This document shows, in pieces, positions 1 to 6,538 of a stretch of 11,480 nucleotides of DNA; positions within the stretch are counted from its first letter, which is position 1; every line of letters starts with the position of its first letter. The translations under genes and the position numbers were made by a program. The DNA comes from Actinomycetota bacterium (GTDB taxonomy: Bacteria; Actinomycetota; CADDZG01; WHSQ01), in contig JADDQX010000061.1 of assembly GCA_016781115.1 (NCBI GenBank), forward strand, positions 1-11,480, written 5' to 3'. The notes under the pieces were generated by a model. That model did no database searches, was not told where the DNA came from, and worked only from the letters and a program-made list of their open reading frames with translations.

Positions 1-662
1 ATCCCGGGCGCGACCGCGCCGCCTTGGTCGCTCTCGTGACCGTTCCCGCGTTGTTGGTGGCGCTCGTGATCGGCGTCTTTACCGGAGTCGCGTGGCTGCC
101 GGTGGTGCTGCTGGCGGCGTGGGCGGTCAAGACGTGGGGCGACGTCCGGTCGCGAGACCCCTTGATGTTGCGGATGTTGAAGGCCCGCCGGCTCGCTCCG
201 GGTGAGGCACCACGTCTGCAGAACATCTCGCTCGGCCTGGCCCGCGACCTGGGGGTGCCGCCCCCGGATCTGTACGTGATCCCGGTGGGGGGGCCGAACG
301 CTCTGGTTCGGAACGGAGGTGCGGGAGGGGTTGTAGCGGTGACCTCTGGGCTGCTGGACAGCTTCACGCGGACGGAGCTCGAGGCGGTCGTCGCGCACTG
401 CCTGGCGCGACTGCACTCGACCGACTTCGCCTACTCGAACCTCGCAGCGCGCTGGAACGATCTCGGCGCCGGGCTGGCGCCCCGGGTGGGGGTGGGGGAC
501 GATGTGCGCGCGGCGGCGCTCACGAGGTATCCCCCCGCGCTGGGGGCGGCTCTCAGCAAGACCGACGCCCAGATCAAGAGATACGCGCCGTTGTGGTTCG
601 CCGGGGACGCGCCCTCGCACGAACCCGTGGCCGTTCGGATCGCTGTGCTATCGGATCTGTGA
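1..662 (+). CDS. HtpX/M48-like membrane protein, protease motif degenerate (5' partial)
   Basis: The reading frame is open to the left edge (first full codon at 3), so the gene probably starts outside the window; TTG at 24 is only the first internal start-like codon. Numbering from that TTG, residues 3-38 form one or two hydrophobic segments. The following part has the layout of the M48/HtpX family: a domain with 'GVPPPDLYVIPVGGPNAL', then a helix ending in TELEAVVAH, and a tail (SHEPVAVRIAVLSDL) like the THPPLEERI end of HtpX. The catalytic HExxH helix reads H125-C-L-A-R129, so the catalytic Glu and the second zinc His are gone. By hand alignment the third zinc ligand Glu (before ALTRYPPAL) is Gly. 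The segment between the two zinc sites is also shorter than in HtpX, where a membrane hairpin usually lies. I infer a pseudoprotease with a structural or binding role. Family assignment is fairly secure; function is unknown. The stop overlaps the next ATG (TGATG). Confidence 0.7.
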   Translation, partial: PGRDRAALVALVTVPALLVALVIGVFTGVAWLPVVLLAAWAVKTWGDVRSRDPLMLRMLKARRLAPGEAPRLQNISLGLARDLGVPPPDLYVIPVGGPNALVRNGGAGGVVAVTSGLLDSFTRTELEAVVAHCLARLHSTDFAYSNLAARWNDLGAGLAPRVGVGDDVRAAALTRYPPALGAALSKTDAQIKRYAPLWFAGDAPSHEPVAVRIAVLSDL

Positions 663-1318
663 TGGGAGAGCCGACCCGGATGCCGGGGACCCCCCCGGAA
701 GGTTTACGCGGAGACGTGGCGCGCCTGTTCTCGGCGCGCGGAACGCATTCGGGGCGCCCCTCTCTCTGGCTGGCGCTACAACGTGCGCTCACGCGGCCCG
801 GCCCTCTTGCGATCGTGCTGTACCGGTTGTCGCACCGGCTGTGGGTGTCGGGCCTGCGGACGCCCGCCGAGATCCTGTGGAGGTTGAACCTCTTCTTCAC
901 GGGGGCCGATATCCACCCGGGCGCGGAGATCGGTGGAGGACTGCGGCTGACCCACACGAGCGGCCTCGTGATCGGCAGCGGCGCGAAGGTGGGGAGCAAC
1001 GTGACGTTGCTGCACGAGGTGACGCTAGGAGGCTCGTCCAGAGGGTTCTTCGACGAAGACTTCACCGACGGGTTCCCGGAGGTGGGAGACGACACCAAGA
1101 TCGGGGCGGGGGCGAAGCTGCTCGGGCCGATCCACGTAGGTCGGGGCTGTTTCATCGGAGCGAACGCGGTGGTGGCCAAGGACGTGCCCGACGGCGAGAT
1201 CGTGACCGCGGGACGCGAGGCGTCGTCTCTGGGGCGCAGGATCGATCGTCTCGAAGAGGAACTGAGGGCGCTCAGAGACATCGTGCTGCGGGGAGAGTCG
1301 CCCGCGCCCGACGCGTAG
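662..1318 (+). CDS. Serine acetyltransferase-like hexapeptide-repeat acetyltransferase
   Basis: This 218-residue protein is a left-handed beta-helix (hexapeptide repeat) acyltransferase that would use acetyl-CoA. Residues 83-170 carry the serine acetyltransferase core: DIHPGAEIG (D83), LTHTSGLVIG (H98), NVTLLHEVTLGG, then IGAGAKLLGPIHVG and IGANAVVAKDVP. D83 and H98 match the catalytic Asp143/His158 pair of E. coli CysE. The RHP motif that supplies His193 reads GFP (F138), and a short insertion precedes it. The N-terminal helical region is about 75 residues, shorter than in CysE. A charged, coiled-coil-like tail follows (about 190-210). The protein may make O-acetylserine, or may acetylate another acceptor such as an envelope glycan, as its operon with murJ would allow. 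The start is the ATG at 662 overlapping the previous stop (TGATG); the ATG at 680, with GGGAG upstream, is an alternative. The family is clear; the substrate is not. Confidence 0.8.
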   Translation: MGEPTRMPGTPPEGLRGDVARLFSARGTHSGRPSLWLALQRALTRPGPLAIVLYRLSHRLWVSGLRTPAEILWRLNLFFTGADIHPGAEIGGGLRLTHTSGLVIGSGAKVGSNVTLLHEVTLGGSSRGFFDEDFTDGFPEVGDDTKIGAGAKLLGPIHVGRGCFIGANAVVAKDVPDGEIVTAGREASSLGRRIDRLEEELRALRDIVLRGESPAPDA

Positions 1319-2968
1319 GTGGCTTCGCCTCACCCACAGGAGCGCACGGAACAACGGCGGGGGCTCGGGCGCTCTACCGCGGCGATGACGCTCGGAACCG
1401 TCATCTCGCGGGTCACCGGAGTGGTGCGGCTCGCGGTGGTCGTGGCGACGCTCGGTGTGGCCGAGACGCGTCTCGCCGACAGCTACAACCTTGCGAACTC
1501 GGCGCCGAACATCCTCTACGAGCTCGTCCTGGGCGGTCTCATCACCGCGGTGTTCGTGCCGGTGTTCGTGGAGCTTCTTCAGGGCCCCGACGAAGCGGCC
1601 GCGTGGAGGAACCTCAGCGGGATAGTCAACTGGTCGCTGCTGGCCCTCGCCGCGCTCGCGGTGGTGGGCGTGCTGGCGGCGCCATGGATCGCGGAGCTCT
1701 ACGCCAGCCGTCTCGAAGGGCAAGCTCAGGCGGACCAGCACCGGGTGATCACCTTCCTGCTCAGACTGTTCATCCCTCAGGTGGTGCTGTACGGCATCTA
1801 TTTCATGGGGGCCGCGATCTTGAACGCGCATCGGCGGTTCGCGTTGCCCATGTTCACGCCGATCCTCAACAACATCGTGCTGATCGGGGTCCTGATCGTG
1901 TTCAACGAGCGCTACGGCCCGGTCGATCTTTCGTCGGTGACGACCCCGCAGCTGCTTCTGCTCGGGCTGGGGACGACCGTCAGCGTCGCACCGATGGGGC
2001 TCCTGCTGGTGCCGGCTGTGGCGCGGCTGCGCGGTTACCGCTTCACGTTGCGCGTGGAGCGCGACGTCGTGCGGAAGCTCGTTCGTCTGTCGCTCTACAT
2101 AGGCGGCACGGTCGCTGCGAACCAGATCGGTTTCGTGGTGGTGCAGTGGTTGGCCAACGGGCGGCAGGGTGGCTTCACCGCGTACGTTGCCGCTTTCACG
2201 TTCTTCCTTCTTCCGATCGGATTGTTCGTGTGGTCTATCACCACGGCCCTCACACCGGCACTCAGCGCGAGCGCGCTGTCCCAGACGTGGGAAGTGTTCA
2301 AAGAGGACCTCGCGGTCGGGCTGCGCGCTCTCCTGTTCCTGATGCTCCCCGCGACCGTGGGGTTCCTCGTCCTGGCCGATCCTCTCGTAGAGGCGTTCCT
2401 CGAACACGGGATCGTCACCGGTGCGTCGACCGGCCTCATCGTCGACGTCCTGACGTTCCTCGCTCTGGGCCTCGTGCAGTTCGCCCTCTTCCAACTGCTC
2501 ACGCGTGCCTTCTACGCGATGCAGGATGGCCGGACGCCGTTCTGGATCAACGCCGCGGTTATCGGCCTCAACATCGCGATCAACCTCCCGATGTACCGGT
2601 GGCTGGGCGTCCCCGGTCTCGCCGCCGGTCATGCCGCCGCCTACAGCGTCGGCGTATTCCTGTTGACGAGAACGCTGACGGGGCGGATCGGCGACCTGGG
2701 GGTCCGGAAGCTCTTCGACTCCTTCCTGCGCACCGCCGCTGCAACGGCAGGTATGGCGGCGGTGGTGTGGGTCGCGCAGAGGGCACTAGGGGCGCTGGTG
2801 GGGACGGAGGGAACGATCGACTCCCTGGTGACTCTCGTCGTCGGCGCGATCATCGGAGTGGCGGCTTACCTGCTCTTCTCGCTGGTGCTCCGGGTGGAGG
2901 AGCTGAGGTTCGTGAAGGATCTCCTGGCGCGCCGGAGGCAGGCGAGCCCGCAGCCTCAGTCGTCGTAG
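1319..2968 (+). CDS. murJ: MurJ/MviN-family lipid II flippase
   Basis: This 549-residue polytopic membrane protein belongs to the MviN/MurJ branch of the MOP exporter superfamily. The family moves undecaprenyl-linked peptidoglycan precursor (lipid II) across the cytoplasmic membrane. The N-terminal signature is typical: GTVISRVTGVVRLAVV (about 26-41), ADSYNLANSAPNILYELVLGG (split across 53-73, including D54) and FVPVFVELL. Later blocks are also family-like: PQVVLYGIYFMGAAILNAHRRF, FLLPIGLFVWSITTALTPALS, and LLTRAFYAMQDGRTPFWINA. Length and repeated hydrophobic stretches fit about 14 transmembrane helices. There is no C-terminal kinase-like extension as in mycobacterial MviN. The chosen start is the GTG directly after the acetyltransferase stop; no Shine-Dalgarno is obvious, so translational coupling is likely. 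ATG at 1385 would cut into the first conserved helix. Because the upstream neighbour is an acetyltransferase and a sulfotransferase operon faces it, a flippase for another polyprenyl-linked glycan is a less likely alternative. Confidence 0.92.
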   Translation: MASPHPQERTEQRRGLGRSTAAMTLGTVISRVTGVVRLAVVVATLGVAETRLADSYNLANSAPNILYELVLGGLITAVFVPVFVELLQGPDEAAAWRNLSGIVNWSLLALAALAVVGVLAAPWIAELYASRLEGQAQADQHRVITFLLRLFIPQVVLYGIYFMGAAILNAHRRFALPMFTPILNNIVLIGVLIVFNERYGPVDLSSVTTPQLLLLGLGTTVSVAPMGLLLVPAVARLRGYRFTLRVERDVVRKLVRLSLYIGGTVAANQIGFVVVQWLANGRQGGFTAYVAAFTFFLLPIGLFVWSITTALTPALSASALSQTWEVFKEDLAVGLRALLFLMLPATVGFLVLADPLVEAFLEHGIVTGASTGLIVDVLTFLALGLVQFALFQLLTRAFYAMQDGRTPFWINAAVIGLNIAINLPMYRWLGVPGLAAGHAAAYSVGVFLLTRTLTGRIGDLGVRKLFDSFLRTAAATAGMAAVVWVAQRALGALVGTEGTIDSLVTLVVGAIIGVAAYLLFSLVLRVEELRFVKDLLARRRQASPQPQSS

Positions 2969-2980
2969 AACGCGGCTGCG
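2949..2980. terminator. Candidate bidirectional hairpin between convergent genes
   Basis: CGCAGCC at 2949-2955 is exactly complementary to GGCTGCG at 2974-2980, giving a 7-bp GC-rich stem with an 18-base loop. The loop contains both stop codons, TAG of murJ at 2966-2968 on plus and TGA of the sulfotransferase at 2958-2956 on minus. There is no T-tract on either side, so it is not a textbook intrinsic terminator, and a stem this short can occur by chance in GC-rich DNA. Confidence 0.25.
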
Positions 2981-3897
2981 ACGGTGGCCGTCTCTCGCGT
3001 TACCCGCTCGATCTCGTCCGAGGTCAAGCGATCCCTCCACGTCTCCGTGGCGGCTCGGCTGTCGCGCTTGATCTCGCGTCGCTTCCGCGCCGAGACGTCT
3101 TTGGGGTTGGCGCTGTCGCTGAACCCGGCGATGTGCGCGCGGACGTCCTCGCTCCAGCTGAGGCGGAGGTCCGCGTAGAGCCTTTCGAAACCCGCCATGG
3201 GCTCCGCCGCCAGGTCCTCGTACCGGACGTAGAGGAAGTCCTCCCGTCGCCCTCTGAGCGCCCGCACGAAGTCGTAGATGACGTTCCACATCACGATGCC
3301 CTCGCCAACCAGGTCGATCTCGCCGCGGTAGCCGTGGAACGAGCCCTCGTGGGCCGCGAGGTGGTCTCGCATCAGGCCACGTTGGGGAAGCCAGTTCCGC
3401 TCGTAGTCGAAGCCCCAGTTGAGGCGTTTGATGCTGCTGACGAACGCGACGGGCTTTCGGATCATGATCACCGGCCGCACGCGGAACCGGTCCGCCAGCC
3501 ACTCCGCAGAGAAGAGAGCGAAAGGGTCCTTCAGCAGCGGTCGTAGCTTGCGGGCGCGATAGGCAACGCTTCTCGGGATCTCCTGCAGTTGGCGAGCGAC
3601 GTCCTTCACGTGGCGCGAAGCGGCCAACGAGGCGGCCACCGGATAGTCGAGACGGAGGACGCGTTCGATCGCGCTCAGGTACTCGGCCTCGTTCTCCCGC
3701 GAGATGTACATGTACCAGTACGGCAGCGGCCGCGTGATCCAGCCGGGGGAGCGATTCGGGCAGAAGGGCTCGTGGACGTACGCGGCCTCGCCCGACGCGC
3801 ACAGCATCCGGCCCACCCAGGTGGTTCCGGAGCGATGTGACCCGGTGACGAGGATCGGGTCCCGGAGGCTCAGCTGCGTGTGTCGCCCGAGCCGCAC
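2956..3897 (-). CDS. PAPS-dependent sulfotransferase family protein
   Basis: The protein is 313 residues with the GTG start at 3897. It has the two PAPS-binding elements of the sulfotransferase superfamily. The 5'-phosphosulfate loop is TGSHRSGTTWVG at residues 18-29. The 3'-phosphate site is MIRKPVAFVSSIKRLNWGF at about 145-163. The family's later landmark 'YVRYEDLAAEPMAGFERLYADL' lies in two parts around 223-243, and the C-terminal WRDRLTSDEIERV block is also typical. It would transfer sulfate from PAPS to a hydroxyl or amine on a glycan, lipid or small molecule; the acceptor cannot be read from sequence. No signal peptide is visible, so it should act in the cytoplasm. The GTG start overlaps the 3' end of the upstream glycosidase gene by 28 bases, which implies co-transcription and probably translational coupling. 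A rare CTG at 3873, overlapping that TGA, is a less likely start. The 3' end overlaps murJ by 13 bases in convergent orientation. Confidence 0.85.
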   Translation of the reverse strand: MRLGRHTQLSLRDPILVTGSHRSGTTWVGRMLCASGEAAYVHEPFCPNRSPGWITRPLPYWYMYISRENEAEYLSAIERVLRLDYPVAASLAASRHVKDVARQLQEIPRSVAYRARKLRPLLKDPFALFSAEWLADRFRVRPVIMIRKPVAFVSSIKRLNWGFDYERNWLPQRGLMRDHLAAHEGSFHGYRGEIDLVGEGIVMWNVIYDFVRALRGRREDFLYVRYEDLAAEPMAGFERLYADLRLSWSEDVRAHIAGFSDSANPKDVSARKRREIKRDSRAATETWRDRLTSDEIERVTRETATVAAAFYDD

Positions 3898-5306
3898 GGG
3901 ACGACGCCGCGGTACACCTCGAGCGCACGCCGGAGCTGGCCCCCGAAATAGGTGATGCCGCCGTTCTCTCTGGCGAGGTGGTCCAACAGGCCTCCGGTCG
4001 ACGCCGGGTCCCGCAGTTGGTCGCAGGTAGACGCAGTGTCGAGCGAGAGCGTACGGAGTTGGGTTTCCTCGGGCGTCGGAGTGGCCGTGGGGGTCGGCGA
4101 CGGCGTCGCGGTCGGACTCGGCGCCGGCACCGGGACCTGTGGAACGACGAGGATCGCCGATCCGACCGGGCGTTCCGCCTCTTCGGAGTAGCGATTCACC
4201 AGACCCCCCCGAACCCACATCGTGGTCGAGCCGCCCCCGTCGAGGTTGAGCGCGGAGGTGGCGCCCAGGTACTGGAACAACCGTGCGAACTCGACCGGGG
4301 TCATCCCGACCGACTTCTCCTGGCGCCCGTCGACGGTGACCAGCATCACCTTGCCGTTCGCGTGAATGCCGATACCGGTGCGCGGGTTGCGGTCGCAGAA
4401 GTAGGAGCCGCTGCAGCTCTCCGCCGTCATGACCCCGCTCTCCAGCAAGGTCGGGTTGCCTCCGATGGTCTCGTCTACGCCGGGCCAGCCGGTCGTCCAA
4501 TCCAACGTCACCTGTTCGCCGGTCGTGAGTCCCTTCTTGATCTGCGTGCCCTCCGCGCTGCCCCAGGGCGCGGAGATGACCGTTGCTCCGCGCCGCCCCA
4601 GTCGCCGCGATCGGCACACGACTTCACCCACGGCGAAGCTTTGGGTGACCGAGGTTTGTTCGTCGCGCAGCGCGGGTGGGGCGGTGGGATGAAGCCGGGC
4701 GGAACAAGCATCTCGTGGCGGCTTGTGGTTCCAACCGCCCTCCATCGTGTAGACGGAGAACTCTCCGAACTCGGCCGGCACCTCGTTCCACGCAGCTATC
4801 TCCCATACCTCCGCGGTCTCCGCCTGCGTCAACCACGCGTCGTAGCGCGGATGCCCGATGAAAACGGTCTGCTCGTCGTGAGAGAGAGAGAAGTTGCGCC
4901 CGTACAGCAGCGGCGACGTCACCAGGTTCGCGTTCTGAGCGAACATGTGAACAGGTCTGCCGGCCAGCGGGTCGCTGGGCAGCAACGTGTAATCGCCGTT
5001 GATGGCGGCGACCGCGCCGTTGCGAGTGGCCATCGAGCTGGTGGTCTCGTGGCCGGGGATCTCGTCGTTCGCCAGCTCCATGTCCAGCGTGAGGTTGCTC
5101 GTTAGATCGAGCTTGAGCACGCGGATGCGGTTCGGCCCCCGAGAGTCCCGGATGCGCAGTAGCTTCAGTCCGGGAGCGATCCGTTCGGCCCGGATGCGGT
5201 AGCGACCCGCGGCGAGGACGCGCGGAGCCGACGGTATGTTCGCCATAGCCACCGCCAGCAACAGCGCGATGGAGACGCCGGCGGCGCCGAGTGTCCTTCC
5301 TTTCAC
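3870..5306 (-). CDS. Secreted phosphodiester glycosidase (NAGPA) domain protein
   Basis: This is a 478-residue exported protein. Residues 1-34 form a signal peptide or N-terminal anchor (MKGRTLGAAGV, a hydrophobic stretch, then VLAAG). Residues about 90-388 match the phosphodiester glycosidase family named after the mammalian uncovering enzyme NAGPA. Landmarks are AAINGDYTLL (100-109), GGNPTLLESG (282-291), RNPRTGIGIHANGKV (306-320), VDGRQ (325-329) and the signature NLDGGGSTTMWV (354-365). Members remove sugars from glycosyl phosphodiesters, so an envelope glycan or teichoic-type polymer is a plausible substrate; that is inference. A Pro/Thr/Ser linker (about 391-413) leads to a C-terminal tail of about 65 residues with two cysteines (C428, C471) that I do not recognise. 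The GTG at 5306 is the only sensible start: the ATG at 5317 is out of frame. No Shine-Dalgarno is visible upstream. It heads an operon with the sulfotransferase. Confidence 0.85.
   Translation of the reverse strand: MKGRTLGAAGVSIALLLAVAMANIPSAPRVLAAGRYRIRAERIAPGLKLLRIRDSRGPNRIRVLKLDLTSNLTLDMELANDEIPGHETTSSMATRNGAVAAINGDYTLLPSDPLAGRPVHMFAQNANLVTSPLLYGRNFSLSHDEQTVFIGHPRYDAWLTQAETAEVWEIAAWNEVPAEFGEFSVYTMEGGWNHKPPRDACSARLHPTAPPALRDEQTSVTQSFAVGEVVCRSRRLGRRGATVISAPWGSAEGTQIKKGLTTGEQVTLDWTTGWPGVDETIGGNPTLLESGVMTAESCSGSYFCDRNPRTGIGIHANGKVMLVTVDGRQEKSVGMTPVEFARLFQYLGATSALNLDGGGSTTMWVRGGLVNRYSEEAERPVGSAILVVPQVPVPAPSPTATPSPTPTATPTPEETQLRTLSLDTASTCDQLRDPASTGGLLDHLARENGGITYFGGQLRRALEVYRGVVPCGSGDTRS
4068..4136 (-). 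repeat. Low-complexity Pro/Thr/Ser/Ala linker coding region
   Basis: This stretch encodes residues 391-413 of the NAGPA-domain protein, a run of alternating Pro with Thr, Ser, Ala or Val (for example PSPTATPSPTPTATP). On the plus strand it appears as an imperfect GTCGG/GGCGTCG-rich tract. Such linkers are flexible spacers on exported proteins and are possible sites of O-glycosylation. The short repeat unit makes length variation between strains likely. Confidence 0.7.
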
Positions 5307-5491
5307 GGATGGGACATTAGCGCGCTCTTGTGCATTACAGATAACAATCGCAACATCCGCCTAACCGCTACATGTGCGTGTTAGCGTCGTTTTGCCCACG
5401 TGAGGCCCCTCCAGCGGGAACCCGGTGCGGCGCTGCGGCCCGGCCGGTGGGGCGCGAACTCGTAGATCTCAAGCCAAGGAGGTTCAGCGCG
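5307..5491. promoter_or_regulatory. Divergent intergenic region with AT-rich island
   Basis: This 185-base region separates the minus-strand glycosidase gene from the plus-strand DUF3048 pair, so it should carry promoters in both directions. Bases 5330-5355 are clearly more AT-rich than the surroundings and include TAACAAT at 5342-5348. On the minus strand TAATGT ends 7 bases before the GTG at 5306, a spacing that would suit a leaderless transcript of the glycosidase gene, which has no Shine-Dalgarno. TTAGCG occurs twice on plus (about 5317 and 5380). No convincing -35 box pairs with these elements. Bases 5400-5475 are GC-rich and open in frame with the DUF3048 gene, but I read them as leader, not coding. 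Confidence 0.45.
5476..5482 (+). promoter_or_regulatory. Strong ribosome binding site fixing the first DUF3048 start
   Basis: AAGGAGG lies 9 bases before the GTG at 5492. It is the best Shine-Dalgarno in the window and decides the start. The upstream in-frame ATG at 5372 has no comparable site and would add 40 residues of Cys/Arg/Pro-rich sequence before the membrane segment. Confidence 0.8.
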
Positions 5492-6538
5492 GTGACGAGT
5501 ACGGCGAAGCGCGGGATTGCCATCGGTGGAGGCGTCGTCGTCCTAGCGGTCGTCGCCTTCCTGCTCATGGGCAACAGAGACGGAGGGCCGCTGGGAGCGG
5601 TCGCTGACCTTGTCGATCCGGAGCCGGCCATCTGTCCGCTGACGGGCGTCGAGCCCGCCAAGGAGTCTGTGCTCGAGCGTCCGGCCGTGGCCGTGAAGAT
5701 CGAGAACAACCCGGTGGCCTACCCGCTGTCGGGTCTGGAGGACGCGGAGATCGTGTACGAGGAGCTGGTCGAGGGTGGCCAGACTCGGTTCATGGCGCTC
5801 TATCACTGTACGGACGCGCCCAAGGCAGGTCCGGTGCGCAGCTCGCGCGAGGTCGACGCCGCGATCATGACGCCGATCACGCGCATCCTCGCCGCGGCCG
5901 GCGGCAACGACGCCGTGCGCAACACTTTGTCCGAGAGCGGGATCGTTCTGGTGGACGAGACGGATTCGGGTGAGGCGATGCAGCGGATCCCGCGGGAGGG
6001 GATCAGCATGGAACACACGCTGTACGCCGACACCGGGGCGCTCCGCAAGCTCGGAAGGAAGCAGTTCGACGAGCCGCCGCCCGAGGAGGTCTTCACGTTC
6101 GGCGAGCTCGAGGGGAAGAGTGCGAAGGCCGCCACGGTCTCCATCGAGTTCGGTGCCGCGTCCTCCAGCTACCAGTGGGACGGCGATGCGTGGCTGCGCT
6201 TCGACGAGGGCCAGGCGTTGATGAGCGAGAGCGGCGAGCAGATCTCCGTGGACAACGTCATCGTGGAAGAGCACGAGATCGACTACTCCGACATCACCGA
6301 CGTCACCGGCGCCGCCTCGACGATCATCAAAGACGTCACGGGGACGGGTCGTGCCGTGCTGTTCCGCGACGGCCGCGCCATCAAAGGTTCCTGGGAGCGG
6401 GAGACGGTCGAGGGGCCGGTGCGGTTCATGACGAAGGCCGGCGACCAGATGGTGCTGGCGCCCGGCACGACCTGGATCGAGCTCGTGCCGAGCAACGAGG
6501 GCGAGGCCAAGGGTTCCTTCTCCTATGCCAAGAAGTAG
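5492..6538 (+). CDS. DUF3048 (YerB-like) protein, membrane-anchored paralogue
   Basis: The protein is 348 residues. A short basic N-terminus is followed by one hydrophobic helix (about 8-26) with no lipobox, so it is probably anchored by an uncleaved helix and faces outward. Residues about 48-195 match the N-terminal DUF3048 domain of the YerB family: ERPAVAVKIENNPVAYPLSG, YEELVEGGQTRFMALYHC, GPVRSSREVD. Residues about 225-335 match the C-terminal DUF3048 domain: SVDNVIVEE, GTGRAVLFRDGRAIKGSWER, GPVRFMTKAGDQMVLAPGTTW. YerB is a Bacillus lipoprotein whose role is not settled; I assign no reaction. Two cysteines (C48, C106) are shared with the downstream paralogue and could form a disulfide. 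The block 148-215 is net acidic by hand count (14 acidic, 8 basic). The gene overlaps the next by 14 bases. Confidence 0.88.
   Translation: MTSTAKRGIAIGGGVVVLAVVAFLLMGNRDGGPLGAVADLVDPEPAICPLTGVEPAKESVLERPAVAVKIENNPVAYPLSGLEDAEIVYEELVEGGQTRFMALYHCTDAPKAGPVRSSREVDAAIMTPITRILAAAGGNDAVRNTLSESGIVLVDETDSGEAMQRIPREGISMEHTLYADTGALRKLGRKQFDEPPPEEVFTFGELEGKSAKAATVSIEFGAASSSYQWDGDAWLRFDEGQALMSESGEQISVDNVIVEEHEIDYSDITDVTGAASTIIKDVTGTGRAVLFRDGRAIKGSWERETVEGPVRFMTKAGDQMVLAPGTTWIELVPSNEGEAKGSFSYAKK

Noticed and set aside
1025..2632. 535-residue minus-strand frame opposite murJ
   Set aside because: The translation is His/Arg/Glu-rich with no hydrophobic core or known motif; murJ on plus is unambiguous.
502..3546. 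1014-residue plus-strand reading frame across the acetyltransferase and murJ region
   Set aside because: It is Arg/Gly-rich shadow translation with no family motifs, and runs out of frame through two well-recognised genes and antisense to the sulfotransferase.
3898..4617. Upstream extension of the sulfotransferase frame to 553 residues
   Set aside because: The extra 240 residues are Arg/Gly/Asp shadow sequence inside the glycosidase gene; homology begins just before TGSHRSGTTW.
5397..5402. CACGTG palindrome in the divergent region
   Set aside because: A six-base palindrome is expected by chance and no longer dyad surrounds it.
5372..5491. ATG at 5372 as start of the first DUF3048 protein
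   Set aside because: It has no ribosome site and adds an unlikely Cys/Arg-rich leader; AAGGAGG positions the GTG at 5492 directly before the membrane helix.
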